Origin: Syntrophales bacterium
GTDB taxonomy: Bacteria > Desulfobacterota > Syntrophia > Syntrophales > UBA2192
Direction of reading: 5' to 3'
NCBI GenBank assembly: GCA_025454095.1
Contig: JALOPC010000229.1
Coordinates: 1-6,923, forward strand
Length of the DNA: 6,923 nt
The number at the start of each line of letters is the position of its first letter. The stretch's first letter is position 1. A program made the translations under genes and the position numbers. The notes beneath the pieces were generated by a model that made no database searches, was not told the origin of the DNA, and saw only the letters and a list, made by a program, of their open reading frames with translations. Shown here piece after piece: positions 6,892 through 6,923 of the stretch.

Positions 6892-6923
6892 AACGGGGGA
6901 GCCGATGCCGGCTCCCCCGTTTT
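6892..6923 (+). terminator. Intrinsic terminator of the carboxyltransferase gene (window edge)
   Basis: A 13-bp perfect stem, AACGGGGGAGCCG (6892-6904) with CGGCTCCCCCGTT (6909-6921), has an ATGC loop and runs into TTTT at the end of the window. It begins 28 bases after the stop codon. The T tract may continue beyond the edge. It implies that transcription ends after this single gene. Confidence 0.88.

Overview
The window is GC-rich bacterial chromosome (above 60% GC by eye) carrying housekeeping and central-metabolism genes. There are no phage, transposase, CRISPR or RNA genes. MutL keeps its endonuclease motifs, so the organism uses a MutH-independent mismatch repair system. A stand-alone biotin-dependent acyl-CoA carboxyltransferase and an AAATCCyCC-type palindromic intergenic repeat would fit an anaerobic, Desulfobacterota-like bacterium (for example a syntroph or sulfate reducer). 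That placement is an inference and no marker here proves it.

Left part (1-3645, all on the minus strand, transcribed right to left): truA (tRNA pseudouridine synthase A), rfbD (dTDP-4-dehydrorhamnose reductase), mutL (mismatch repair endonuclease) and the first 56 codons of miaA (tRNA dimethylallyltransferase), which runs off the left edge. truA and rfbD overlap by 4 bases, mutL and miaA are 16 bases apart, and the 85-base rfbD-mutL gap holds no terminator, so they probably form one operon. The operon mixes tRNA modification, DNA repair and cell-surface sugar synthesis. Its first gene, truA, appears damaged: about 16 bases are missing near its 5' end. The loss removes a conserved stretch of the N-terminus and shifts the frame.

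Middle part (3646-5309): a 257-base intergenic region holds a -10 box for the truA operon, a two-hairpin palindromic repeat and the strong intrinsic terminator of pgk. pgk (phosphoglycerate kinase, minus strand) follows. Between pgk and the rightward gene lie two back-to-back promoters with a small dyad between their -35 boxes.

Right part (5310-6923, plus strand): a complete 517-residue carboxyltransferase subunit of the propionyl-CoA carboxylase / methylmalonyl-CoA decarboxylase / transcarboxylase 12S family. A strong terminator follows it directly at the window edge. It therefore looks monocistronic, and its biotin carboxylase, carrier or membrane partners must be encoded elsewhere.

I found no undescribed multi-gene system. 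The observations most worth checking are the truA 5' lesion with its GTGA restart arrangement, the palindromic repeat, and the divergent promoter region.
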